DNA of 64,000 bases from Rhodococcus sp. HNM0569 (GTDB lineage Bacteria; Actinomycetota; Actinomycetes; Mycobacteriales; Mycobacteriaceae): contig NZ_JAASAE010000006.1 in the NCBI RefSeq assembly GCF_012726205.1, positions 186,001 through 250,000 on the forward strand, written 5' to 3'. Below, in pieces: positions 43,316-51,588 of this stretch; position 1 is the first letter of the stretch; each line of letters starts with the position of its first letter. The notes beneath the pieces were generated by a model, which worked only from the letters and a program-made list of their open reading frames with translations, was not told the origin of the DNA and made no database searches. A program made the position numbers and the translations under genes.

Positions 43316-43885
43316 TCAGAGGCTTCCGACGATGCGACTCGCGGTGCGGTCCGCGCTCCCGTGGGAGCGCATCGTCGACATCACGAGGGTTGCGAGCAGC
43401 TCAGCGTCGTACTCCTGCCGATCGCTGTAGCTCGACCGACCGAAGACCGCACGCACCGTGCCCGCGGTCGGCACGGCCGCGCGCACCTCTGCGAGCACAT
43501 CGGTCGACCCGGGCCCGCGGGTGTCTCCCGCGTCTGCGCGCGTCGCGGGATCCTCGTCGTGACGCAACAGCATGTGGGCGAGCTCGTGGCACACGATGTG
43601 TGTCGCGTGCCGAGCCGACGTGTGGTCGGCGTACAGGACGACGTCGTCGTGTTCGCGCGCGAGCCACAGACCCGAGTGCCCGTACTGCACGAGTTCGGCC
43701 CGCACGGGCACGAGCGTGATGGAGCGCTTTCGCCGCTCGGCGACGGCCGCGACGAGTGTGTCGCGGCGCCACCCGGACGGAAGGGACAGTTCGTCCACGA
43801 GGCAGCGCAGCTTGCGCATCCGCGCGGACGGCACGAGCCGCTTCGCACGTCGCGCCGCCCCCTGCATGCGGGACGTCCTGCTCAC
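43316..43885 (-). CDS. ImmA/IrrE family metallo-endopeptidase
   Basis: A roughly 189-residue zinc protease. The metal site is HELAHMLL (HExxH) at about two-thirds of the length, preceded by DVVLYADHTSARHATHIVC. The N terminus is basic (VSRTSRMQGAARRAKRLV). The C terminus has SYSDRQEYDAELLATLVM, which could supply the third zinc ligand (Glu). ImmA/IrrE enzymes cleave HTH repressors in response to stress. GTG 43885 was chosen; ATG 43867 is also possible. It is followed directly by the membrane-protein gene and faces two HTH genes. Confidence 0.85.
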   Translation of the reverse strand: MSRTSRMQGAARRAKRLVPSARMRKLRCLVDELSLPSGWRRDTLVAAVAERRKRSITLVPVRAELVQYGHSGLWLAREHDDVVLYADHTSARHATHIVCHELAHMLLRHDEDPATRADAGDTRGPGSTDVLAEVRAAVPTAGTVRAVFGRSSYSDRQEYDAELLATLVMSTMRSHGSADRTASRIVGSL

Positions 43886-44060
43886 TTCGCGCCGCCTTCG
43901 TGGTCGCCGGGAACCGTTCGATGCCCCGCCGCGAAGCACGACTCGACAGGCGGGATGCGCCCCATTGTAGGAAGCAAGCCGGTGACCAGCGGATCCAGGT
44001 GGGTGCACGGTTGTCACGACGACGCGAAAATCGGTCGCAGGGTCTTTTTTTCGCGATAAG

Positions 44061-44091
44061 TTGACGAGGCCCCCGGGTCTGTCGGTAGATT
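44061..44091 (+). promoter_or_regulatory. sigma-A-type promoter of the 6C RNA
   Basis: TTGACG (44061-44066), a 19-base spacer and TAGATT (44086-44091) predict a start near 44098, at the 5' edge of the RNA hairpins. Confidence 0.72.
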
Positions 44092-44097
44092 GGGCCG

Positions 44098-44195
44098 TGG
44101 CACTTCACAGTGCCTCGAGCACCTGCCGCCCCTCCCCCCCCCTGTGGGCGCAGGTTGGTGGCGGGGTCAACCCCCCCTGTACCCCGCCACCCAGC
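44098..44195 (+). ncRNA. 6C small RNA
   Basis: Two stem-loops follow the 6C pattern of C-rich loops. Hairpin 1 (44121-44155) has stem ACCTG-C-CGCCC/GGGCG-CAGGT and a loop with nine consecutive C. Hairpin 2 (44157-44191) has the 11-bp stem GGTGGCGGGGT/ACCCCGCCACC and a loop with seven C. A small 5' hairpin GGCACT-TCAC-AGTGCC (44099-44114) precedes them. 6C RNAs are conserved in actinobacteria, use C-rich loops to pair with G-rich mRNA start regions, and affect growth and DNA-replication genes in mycobacteria. The 3' end is not certain. Confidence 0.92.
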
Positions 44196-44534
44196 TCGGC
44201 AAATCCCTCCACCGCTGCCGATTCCCCGGTTTCACGGTTTCCAGAACTCGCCTGCCGCCAGACTTCGACGTCGCCATCCGCGGCCGTCCGATTCGACCGG
44301 TCTGCGCGCGGAGCTCACCCCTCGACGAACCGAGTTCCGTACGCGCGTCGCAACATCCGGCCTTGCGAAAGTTATTGAACCACACAAGCGACAGCGAAGC
44401 CACACGGCGGCAACAGGCAGACCTTCGAGGGCCGCAGGCATGCATTCGAGCGGCAACGGCGGTACACGCCTGGTAGACGGCCCACGCTCGCTACGCTGAC
44501 CGAGTGCTGACCTCTCACCCGATCGGACGCCCGC
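44196..44534 (+). other. noncoding stretch between the 6C RNA and yibE/F gene
   Basis: No credible gene is visible. Near its end TACGCT (44492-44497) could be a -10 for the following gene. No terminator with a T-tract for the 6C RNA was found, so transcription may continue or end without one. Confidence 0.6.
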
Positions 44535-45800
44535 ATGCCTGAATCGAGTCGCGGCCACGGCCACGGCCACTCCGGGCCGGTTCCAGTCGGCCCGGTCGCG
44601 GCGCGCGTCGTCGTCGGACTGCTCGTCGTCACGGCGATCGTCGTCGCAGGCGCCGTTATCGCACTGTGGCCGTCGCAGCAGGCGACCGAGATCCCCCTGT
44701 TCCAGGACGGTACGGGCGGCACCGGCGTGACCGAGGCGGGCACGGTCACCGCGCAGAGTATCGGCCCGTGCGGAAGCCCCTCGGCCGGCACGCCTTTCAC
44801 CGGATCACCGGTACCGCCTGCCACCTCGGCCTACGAGTGCCACCGCAGCCTCGTGTCGATCGAGTCGGGCCCGAACGACGGTGCCCAGACCCTGCTCGAG
44901 ATCGTGCCCGGTCCGGGACAACCTGATCTGCAGGTCGGCGACGACGTCCGGCTCATGCGGATGAACGACCCGTCGGGCGCGACCCTGTACAGCTTCGAGG
45001 ACTACGCGCGCGGCATGCCCCTGCTGCTGATCGTGCTGGCGTTCGCGGTCGTGATCGTCGTCGTCGCGCGCTGGCGTGGGCTGCGCGCACTCATCGGCAT
45101 CGGCATCGCGTTCGGCGTGCTCGTCGTGTTCACCCTTCCCGCGCTCCTCGACGGCAAGCCCGCGATCCCGGTTGCGCTGGTCACCGGCGCGGTGATCCTG
45201 TACGCGGTCCTGTATCTCGCACACGGGTTCTCGCTCCGCACCAGTTCGGCGTTGCTGGGCACACTGGCGTCGATGGTCGTCGCCGCGCTGTTGTCTTACG
45301 CGACGATCGAGGCGACCCGGCTCACCGGTCTGTCCGAGGAACAGAACACCAACGTGCAGACCTATCTGCAGCACGTGAGCATCACCGGCCTGTTGCTCGC
45401 GGGCTTCATCATCGGCTCGCTCGGTGTGCTCAACGACGTCACCATCACGCAGGCGTCGTCGGCCTTCGAACTCGCGTCGCTCGACGAAAGTGCTTCACGT
45501 CGAGAGATCTTCGGCTCCGCGATGCGCGTGGGCCGCGACCACATCGCGAGCACGGTCTACACACTGGTCCTTGCGTATGCGGGCGGTGCGCTGCCGTTGC
45601 TGCTGCTGTTCAGCGTCGCGGGCAGGTCCTTCCAGGACGTTCTCACGAGCGACGCGGTCGCGATCGAGATCGCGCGATCGGCGGTGGGTGGCATCGCCCT
45701 CGCGTTGTCGGTGCCGCTCACCACCGGTGTCGCGGTGCTCCTGGCACGGCCCGTCGGCCGGCGACAGCCGGTGCGCAAGGCAGGCAAGCACTCGCGCTGA
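44535..45800 (+). CDS. YibE/F-family membrane protein
   Basis: A 421-residue membrane protein. One N-terminal helix (ARVVVGLLVVTAIVVAGAV) leads into an extracytoplasmic domain of about 100 residues with two Cys (GPCGSP, YECHRS). Then come about seven helices, including the family core LAGFIIGSLGVLNDVTITQASSAFEL. YibE/F proteins are thought to be transporters of unknown substrate. An in-frame His-rich start (SRGHGHGHSG) is notable. There is no strong ribosome site. It is convergent with the Hsp70-like gene with three bases between. Confidence 0.85.
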   Translation: MPESSRGHGHGHSGPVPVGPVAARVVVGLLVVTAIVVAGAVIALWPSQQATEIPLFQDGTGGTGVTEAGTVTAQSIGPCGSPSAGTPFTGSPVPPATSAYECHRSLVSIESGPNDGAQTLLEIVPGPGQPDLQVGDDVRLMRMNDPSGATLYSFEDYARGMPLLLIVLAFAVVIVVVARWRGLRALIGIGIAFGVLVVFTLPALLDGKPAIPVALVTGAVILYAVLYLAHGFSLRTSSALLGTLASMVVAALLSYATIEATRLTGLSEEQNTNVQTYLQHVSITGLLLAGFIIGSLGVLNDVTITQASSAFELASLDESASRREIFGSAMRVGRDHIASTVYTLVLAYAGGALPLLLLFSVAGRSFQDVLTSDAVAIEIARSAVGGIALALSVPLTTGVAVLLARPVGRRQPVRKAGKHSR

Positions 45801-45803
45801 TCG

Positions 45804-47108
45804 TCACCGCGCAGGCGGCCACTGCAGTTGCGGCAGTTCGATCGTCGGCAACTGGATCTGCGGCAACCCGGGGATGAGCGGGGCAGGCGACGGCGCCGGT
45901 TCGGGTTCCTGCGTCTCCTGCACGGCAGGCGGCACGTACTGCGGTTCGGGGGCGGTCGTGGAGGGGACCGTGGTGACAGGCGGCAGTTCGGTTGCCACCG
46001 GAGCCTGCGAGCGCGGGGCGTCGACGGGCGTGGCCGTGTCGCCGCTCGTGCCACCGAGTTCGCGACCGAAGCCGAGGCCGATACCCACCGCTCCGAGCAC
46101 CCCGAGGACACCGCACGCGAGGGTGATCGCCCGGGGGGTGGGCCGGTTGCGGGCACGTCCGGCGCGCGAGCCACCCAGCGGCACCGCGTCGGACGGGACG
46201 AACGACGTGGGCTCGGTGGGCGGTGCGAGAGCTGGACCCGCCGACCACGACAACAGCGCTGCACCTTCCGCTGCAACGGTTTCCGGGACGGACGGCGCGA
46301 CGACGGGCAACGTGAGCCACGCACCGAGGACGTCGCGCACCAGCGGAATCCTCGCGCCGCCGCCGACGAGCGCGACGAGATCGGGGCGCACCGCGGACTG
46401 CGCGACGACGTCACGCGCGATGCGCGCCGACGACTCGACCATGGTGCGGGCCAAGGCGTCGAACTCGCCGCGCGACAGCAGCACGAGCCCGCCGTCGCCG
46501 GGCACACACACCGCACCGGTGCTCGACAGGCGCTCCTTCGCTTCGCGGCACGTCGCGTCCAGACGCGCCGATGCCGCGGCGTCGGCAGGTGGGTCGACAC
46601 GGCCGCGCGCGAGCTGGTTGGCCCGCACCACCGCGTCGAGCGCGTCACCGCTGACCGCCTCGGTGCGCACGGACGCGAGCACGGTGCGGCTCGCACGGTC
46701 GATCACCCACACGCTGAGCCCGGTGCGTCCTAGGTCGTACACGAGCGGTGTCGTGGCGGCACCGAGGATGCCGGACGCGTCGAGCGCCGCGAGCACCGCG
46801 TCGGCCTCCGGGATCAGCGTGTAGTGCTCGAGATGCTGCGTGGCCATCGCCGCACGGACCGCGTCTGCCTGCGCGTCGTTGCGTATCGCGATGCCGGTGG
46901 GTGCAGCCGCGGGCCCGTGGGTCGCGAGCACGACGCCGACGGCTTCGGCTGCGAGCGCGGCCGCATGCGGTTCGCCCGCCCCGGAGTCGGCCCCGACGGA
47001 TTCGCCGTGCTCGACGACCTGGGAGGTGAAGGCGCCGGGGTCGGCATCGGACGACTGGGCGAGCCGCACCGACATCGTCCCCACCGACACACCCAGAACC
47101 GAGCTCAC
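45804..47108 (-). CDS. Hsp70-like ATPase-domain membrane protein with Pro-rich tail
   Basis: A 434-residue protein. Residues 1-300 form an Hsp70/actin-like nucleotide-binding domain: VLGVSVGTMSVRLA (phosphate 1), LVYDLGRTGLSVWVID at 122-137 (phosphate 2) and LVALVGGGARIPLVRDVLG at about 244-262 (adenosine). The peptide-binding domain of Hsp70 is missing. A membrane helix lies at 327-348, then an outer tail of about 85 residues rich in Pro, Thr and Glu. The N-terminal part would be cytoplasmic. It starts at GTG 47108. A shorter relative with a Thr tail lies at 29458-30642. Confidence 0.8.
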   Translation of the reverse strand: MSSVLGVSVGTMSVRLAQSSDADPGAFTSQVVEHGESVGADSGAGEPHAAALAAEAVGVVLATHGPAAAPTGIAIRNDAQADAVRAAMATQHLEHYTLIPEADAVLAALDASGILGAATTPLVYDLGRTGLSVWVIDRASRTVLASVRTEAVSGDALDAVVRANQLARGRVDPPADAAASARLDATCREAKERLSSTGAVCVPGDGGLVLLSRGEFDALARTMVESSARIARDVVAQSAVRPDLVALVGGGARIPLVRDVLGAWLTLPVVAPSVPETVAAEGAALLSWSAGPALAPPTEPTSFVPSDAVPLGGSRAGRARNRPTPRAITLACGVLGVLGAVGIGLGFGRELGGTSGDTATPVDAPRSQAPVATELPPVTTVPSTTAPEPQYVPPAVQETQEPEPAPSPAPLIPGLPQIQLPTIELPQLQWPPAR

Positions 47109-47195
47109 GGCCGCCTTCGTTCCTCGGGCGGCAGCACCCCGACGGCCGCCGCTTCGTCCGTGGGAGTGTAGCGAAGCGGCGAAGCCAGGGCTCCG

Positions 47196-47240
47196 GTCAC
47201 ACTTCCGCGGACCCCGCAGTCACACTTCCGCGGACCCCGC
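47196..47240. repeat. tandem duplication over the fadD19 stop codon
   Basis: GTCACACTTCCGCGGACCCC plus GC occurs at 47196-47217 and again at 47219-47240 (period 23). On the reverse strand both copies encode AGSAEV followed by TGA, in different frames, so the gene has a duplicated end. Confidence 0.9.
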
Positions 47241-48863
47241 GAGACGGCCGCGCACCGCGGCGTCCGCCGGCCGTGACCGCGTCGTTTCCTGCGCCCAGCG
47301 GTAGTCGGGCTTGCCGCTCGGCGAGCGCACGATGCGATCGACGATCCAGAACACGCGCGGCACCTTGTACCCCGCGATCAGCCCGCGTGCCGTCGCGACG
47401 ACGTCGTCGAAATCGGGGACCGCACCCGGCCGCGCCTGCACGACCGCGGCGACCGCCTGGCCGTACCGTTCGTCGGGAACGCCGACCACGATCGCGTCGA
47501 ACACGTCCGCATGTGCTTTGAGGGCGCCCTCGACCTCCTCGGGGAAGACTTTTTCTCCGCCCGTGTTGATCGAGACCGACCCGCGGCCGAGCATGACGAC
47601 CGTGCCGTCGGCCGCGACCGTCGCGAAATCGCCCGGAATCGAGTAGCGGATGCCGTCGTATTCGACGAACGTCGCCGCGGTCTTGTCGGGGTCCTTGTAG
47701 TAGCCGAGCGGGATGTGTCCGCGCCGCGCGATCTTGCCGACGACGCCCGAGCCGGCTTCGACGATGTGCCCCTCGTCGTCGAGGACGACATTCGCGGAGT
47801 CGACCGTGACGCGAGGGCCGCCGTCGTCGGCCGAGCCGCGGGCCACGATGCCGACTCCGCTGAATCCCGTTTCGGAGGACCCGATCGAGTCGGTGAGCAC
47901 GGTGTTCGGCAGGGCGTCGAGGAACTGCTCCTTGACGCTCGGCGAGAACAGCGCCGCACTGCTGGCGAGCGCGACGAGCGTGGACGTGTCGAAGCTGCCC
48001 GTGCGCAACTCTTCGATCATCGGGCGGGCCATGGCGTCGCCGACGATGACCACGACGTGCACTCCGTGGTCCTCGATGATCCGCCACGTGGTCTTCGCGT
48101 CGAACTCCGCGCTGAGGACGATGCGCCCGCCCGTGAACAGGCTCTGGAAGGTGCCCCACTGTGCCGCGCCGTGGATCATCGGCGGGATGGGATACCTGGT
48201 GAGGGCGGGGTTCTCGGTGCCGGTGCGGGCGAGGTGGTACTCGTCCGGCACGGGCTCGCCGGTCATGAAGTCGATGCCGCCGCCGAGCACGCGCCACACA
48301 TCCTCGTGCCGCCACACGACGCCCTTCGGCATGCCCGTCGTGCCACCCGTGTAGATCATGTAGTGGTCGTCGGCGCTGCGTTCGCCGAAGTCACGCTCGG
48401 GCGAACCGGCCGCGAGCGCGCTGTCGTACGCCACGAGACCGGCGGGAAGTGCGCTGCCGTCGGCGCCGATCTCGATCGCGGTGTCCAGCAACGGACATGC
48501 GGCCATGGCCGCGAGCACGCGGTCGCGATAGCGCCCTTCGTACACGACGGCTACCGCGTCGGAGTTGTCGAACAGGTACTGCAATTCGGCGTCGACGTAA
48601 CGGAAGTTGACGTTGACGACGACGGCGCGTGCCTTGTAGATCGCCAGCATCGCTTCGACGCACTCGATGTTGTTGCGCGTGTACACCGCCACCTTGTCGC
48701 CGGGGCGGACACCGCTGTCGACGAGGAAGTGCGCGAGCCGGTTGGCGCGCTCCTCGAGTTCGCCGTAGGTGATGCTGCGGCCGGAGTCGGCCGAGACGAG
48801 TGCCGTGCGGTCGGGCACCAGATCGATCGCGTGCTCGACGAGGTCCGCGAGGTTGTATGCCAT
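47220..48863 (-). CDS. fadD19: steroid side-chain acyl-CoA synthetase (FadD19-like)
   Basis: A 547-residue adenylate-forming enzyme very like mycobacterial FadD19, which activates C26 carboxyls of cholestenoates. It starts AYNLADLVEHAIDLVPDRTAL. The AMP-binding P-loop is MIYTGGTTGMPKG. RYPIPPMIHGAAQW, TDSIGSSETGFSG, and RSPSGKPDYRWA near the C terminus (catalytic Lys) also match that family. It acts in the cytoplasm. It has its own promoter with a KstR box and is separated from mceF by a hairpin, so it is regulated apart from the mce genes. Confidence 0.92.
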   Translation of the reverse strand: MAYNLADLVEHAIDLVPDRTALVSADSGRSITYGELEERANRLAHFLVDSGVRPGDKVAVYTRNNIECVEAMLAIYKARAVVVNVNFRYVDAELQYLFDNSDAVAVVYEGRYRDRVLAAMAACPLLDTAIEIGADGSALPAGLVAYDSALAAGSPERDFGERSADDHYMIYTGGTTGMPKGVVWRHEDVWRVLGGGIDFMTGEPVPDEYHLARTGTENPALTRYPIPPMIHGAAQWGTFQSLFTGGRIVLSAEFDAKTTWRIIEDHGVHVVVIVGDAMARPMIEELRTGSFDTSTLVALASSAALFSPSVKEQFLDALPNTVLTDSIGSSETGFSGVGIVARGSADDGGPRVTVDSANVVLDDEGHIVEAGSGVVGKIARRGHIPLGYYKDPDKTAATFVEYDGIRYSIPGDFATVAADGTVVMLGRGSVSINTGGEKVFPEEVEGALKAHADVFDAIVVGVPDERYGQAVAAVVQARPGAVPDFDDVVATARGLIAGYKVPRVFWIVDRIVRSPSGKPDYRWAQETTRSRPADAAVRGRLAGSAEV

Positions 48864-48869
48864 GCCTAG

Positions 48870-48898
48870 AAAATAGAACGTGTTCCACAGGTTTTCAA
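48870..48898 (-). promoter_or_regulatory. fadD19 promoter with embedded KstR operator
   Basis: On the reverse strand, -35 TTGAAA (48898-48893), a 17-base spacer and -10 TATTTT (48875-48870) end six bases before the ATG at 48863, so the mRNA may be leaderless. The plus strand reads TAGAACGTGTTCCA (48874-48887), an exact match to the KstR consensus TnnAACnnGTTnnA. It covers the -10 and most of the spacer. KstR represses sterol catabolism genes until a steroid-CoA thioester binds. Confidence 0.88.
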
Positions 48899-48955
48899 GC
48901 GATTTCGGATGAATTTTACTGTGCACCAGCCATTTTGGCGACAGACGTGCACACC

Positions 48956-48988
48956 ACCGCTTCCGGCGCACCTCGCGCCGGAAGCGGT
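48956..48988 (-). terminator. hairpin at the end of the mce operon
   Basis: ACCGCTTCCGGCG (48956-48968) pairs perfectly with CGCCGGAAGCGGT (48976-48988) in a 13-bp stem with a 7-base loop, 24 bases after the mceF stop. No T-tract follows on the reverse strand. Confidence 0.65.
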
Positions 48989-49012
48989 GTCCGCGTAGGC
49001 AGAGTCAGCCGA

Positions 49013-50392
49013 TCACTCCCCCGGTGCCATCAGGTTCTGCAACGTGGGTGCCGCGTCCGCGGCGGGCGACGTGCGGTACACGGTGCCGTCGGCGCCCGCG
49101 TACTCGCCCGTGCCCGCGTCGTAGGTCGCGACGGGTACACCCTCGTAGCTCGACGAGCCCGGCTCCGCACCGGGATTCGGGTTCCCGAAGGGAGGGTTGG
49201 TGCCGATCGGCTGGAATCCCTCGGGGTCCCGGCACAACTCGGGAGTGGGCGCGCGTTTGCCGGGAAACTCCATGCACGGATAGTTGCGGACGCCACGCAC
49301 GAGTTCCTTGGAGTCCTGCGGAATCTTGCAGTACAGATCGTCGGGCGTATCCGGCACCGACAGATCAGCGGGCGAACGGCGTTGCGATGCCGGCAGATAG
49401 CCGGTCGTGCATGCCGGTGGGGCGTTGGCCTGCAGATAGAAGTCGACGTTCGCCGCGCCCACGTCGCGCGCGCCGTTCATGACGGTGAGCTGCGCGGCCT
49501 GCAGCGGCGGCAACAGCACGAGCAGTTGCTGCAGGCCCGGATTGTAGGTCTCGAGCAGCCCGGTGGTGCTCACGAGCTGGCTCAGCAGGATCGGAAGCGT
49601 GGGCTGGACGTCGCGGAACAGCCCGCTCACCGTGGCAGCGGTGGGCGGTGCGGTCTCGAGCACGTGGCGAATCGTGGCGTCGCTGTCGTTCAGCCGGCGG
49701 GTGACGGTGACCAGACTCGACGTCCACGAGCGGATCTCGTCGGCGGTCGCTCGTTGCGTGTCGAGCAGCGGGGCTGCTTCGTCCAGCAGCTGCTGGGTTT
49801 CCGGGAGCTTCTCTTCGGCAGCGCGCACGAATGTATGTGCGCTGTCGAGCAGTACGCGGAAGTCGTCCTCGCCACCTGCGAATGCACGGAAGGCCTCGTC
49901 GAGCAGCGTGCGGATCTGCCCTTCGGGGAGTCCCGCGAGCATCGCATTCGCTTCGTCGAGCAACGGCCCGATCGGAACCGGCTGGTTCCGCGCGTCGACA
50001 TGCACGACGTCGCCGTCCCGCAATGCCGGCCCGGCGGCCCCGTGATCGTCCGGCACGAAGTCGACGTACTGCTCGCCGACCGCGGACATGCTGCGCACGT
50101 ACACCGTGGCGTCCGCGGGAATCTGCGCCCCGCTGTCGATGCGCAGACGTGCGCGGACCCGCGACGGGTCGAGCTCGACGGATTCGACCCGGCCCACCGT
50201 CTTGCCCCGGTAGGTGACATTCGCGTTCTGGTACAGGCCGGCCGCGACATCCATCTCGGCCGTGACGCGCACGACACCGATACCGAGCATCGCGGGCACG
50301 TGCAGCACCGTGACGGCGGTGGTCACGATGCCGACGACCGCGAGAATCGCGAACGCCGTGAGCTGCATCCGGACGAAACGAGTGAGGTTCAC
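49013..50392 (-). CDS. mceF: Mce-family protein, F position
   Basis: A 459-residue Mce protein, sixth of the operon. An N-terminal anchor (MQLTAFAILAVVGIVTTAVTV) precedes the MCE/MlaD domain (TAEMDVAAGLYQNANVTYRGKTVGRVESVEL). A helical region runs to about residue 270, then a 190-residue low-complexity tail with Pro, Gly and four Cys (PACTTG, YCKIP, PCMEF, LCRDP). It starts at a GTG overlapping the mceE stop by four bases. Mce proteins A-F assemble as a hexameric tunnel for lipid or sterol import. Confidence 0.9.
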   Translation of the reverse strand: MNLTRFVRMQLTAFAILAVVGIVTTAVTVLHVPAMLGIGVVRVTAEMDVAAGLYQNANVTYRGKTVGRVESVELDPSRVRARLRIDSGAQIPADATVYVRSMSAVGEQYVDFVPDDHGAAGPALRDGDVVHVDARNQPVPIGPLLDEANAMLAGLPEGQIRTLLDEAFRAFAGGEDDFRVLLDSAHTFVRAAEEKLPETQQLLDEAAPLLDTQRATADEIRSWTSSLVTVTRRLNDSDATIRHVLETAPPTAATVSGLFRDVQPTLPILLSQLVSTTGLLETYNPGLQQLLVLLPPLQAAQLTVMNGARDVGAANVDFYLQANAPPACTTGYLPASQRRSPADLSVPDTPDDLYCKIPQDSKELVRGVRNYPCMEFPGKRAPTPELCRDPEGFQPIGTNPPFGNPNPGAEPGSSSYEGVPVATYDAGTGEYAGADGTVYRTSPAADAAPTLQNLMAPGE

Positions 50393-51588
50393 GGGGTGCC
50401 TCCCGGAAGCGGTGGCAGACCCGGTAATTCCGGAAGAGCGGGTACCTGCGGCAGCAGCGAGCTCAGCGGCCCGAGCAGTGGATCGGTCGCGGCCGAGGTG
50501 GGCCCCGCCGGCATCCCGACGATGGCCTCGGGGCCCGCCGCCGACGGCCCGAGTGCGGTGCCCGCCGCGAGTCCCGACCGCAAGCGGTCGACCGTGAGGT
50601 CGATCGTGAGGAACAGGTTGGTGAAGTCGCCCTTGACCCCCTTTTCGATCGCGATCTGCGGGAACGGGAATGTCGCGAGCGAATCGACGCTGCCGATGAC
50701 GTCCTGACCCGAGTCGGCGAGATACTTCAGGGTGGTGGACAGGTTCTCGAGATCCCGGATGAGGTCCTGCTTCGACTGCGTCGAGAGCCGTTCGGCGGCC
50801 GCACCCAGCCGCGACGCCGACTCGAGGGCCCCGGTCAGGTCGCGACGTTCGGACGCGAGGATCTCGAGCGCAGGGCCGAGCCGGTCGAGCGCGTCGGCGA
50901 GCGTGCCGCGCTGGGCCGCGAAATTGCCGCTGATCGTGTCGAGCCGGTCGAGGATGTCGACGAGATCGCCGCGCTGGTCGTCGAGGGACGTCGTGAGGGT
51001 GTCGGCCTCGGTGAGCAGCGACCGCGTGGAGTCGGTGTCCTCGAGTGCGGTGCCCAGTTCGCCGGTGACGGTGTGCAACTGGTCGATTCCGCCGCCGTTG
51101 AGCACCACCGACAGGGCCGACAACGTCTGCTCGGTGGTAGGATACACGCCTGCACGTTCGATCGGGATGACGTCGCCCTCCTCGAGGGTGCCCGTGGGCG
51201 CCTCGTCCGTGGGCGGCGCGAGCGCGACGTGCTGCGAGCCGAGCAGGCTGGTCTGGCCGATCGTCGCGTGGCTGTTGGCCGGCAACCGCACGTCGCCGTT
51301 CAAGCGCACCGTGACGCGCGCATTCCAGCCGTCGGGCCTGATGTGCGCGATGCTGCCGACGGTGACGTCGTCGACCATGACCGGAGAGTTCTCCGTGATG
51401 GTCGAGACGTCGGGCATCACGATGTCGACCGAGTACGAGCCGGCTCCGCGCCCCTCCGTGCCCGGCAGCGAGAGTGAGTTGAGCCCGGTGCGTCCACAGC
51501 CTGCGACGAGCAGAACGGCGAGAACGGCGGGTACCACGAATCGCGCAGCGCGGGACGGTGTCGAGGTGTTCGCGCCGCGGCCCCTCAT
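50389..51588 (-). CDS. mceE: Mce-family lipoprotein, E position (LprN-like)
   Basis: A 399-residue Mce protein. Its N terminus ends in a lipobox, VLLVAGCGRTG, so it is lipid-anchored as usual for the E subunit. The MCE domain follows (SYSVDIVMPDVSTITENSPVM, VGSIAHI), then helices (LDRLDTISGNFAAQRGTLADAL). The C-terminal 60 residues are Pro/Leu-rich. The ATG overlaps the mceD stop by four bases. Confidence 0.92.
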   Translation of the reverse strand: MRGRGANTSTPSRAARFVVPAVLAVLLVAGCGRTGLNSLSLPGTEGRGAGSYSVDIVMPDVSTITENSPVMVDDVTVGSIAHIRPDGWNARVTVRLNGDVRLPANSHATIGQTSLLGSQHVALAPPTDEAPTGTLEEGDVIPIERAGVYPTTEQTLSALSVVLNGGGIDQLHTVTGELGTALEDTDSTRSLLTEADTLTTSLDDQRGDLVDILDRLDTISGNFAAQRGTLADALDRLGPALEILASERRDLTGALESASRLGAAAERLSTQSKQDLIRDLENLSTTLKYLADSGQDVIGSVDSLATFPFPQIAIEKGVKGDFTNLFLTIDLTVDRLRSGLAAGTALGPSAAGPEAIVGMPAGPTSAATDPLLGPLSSLLPQVPALPELPGLPPLPGGTP

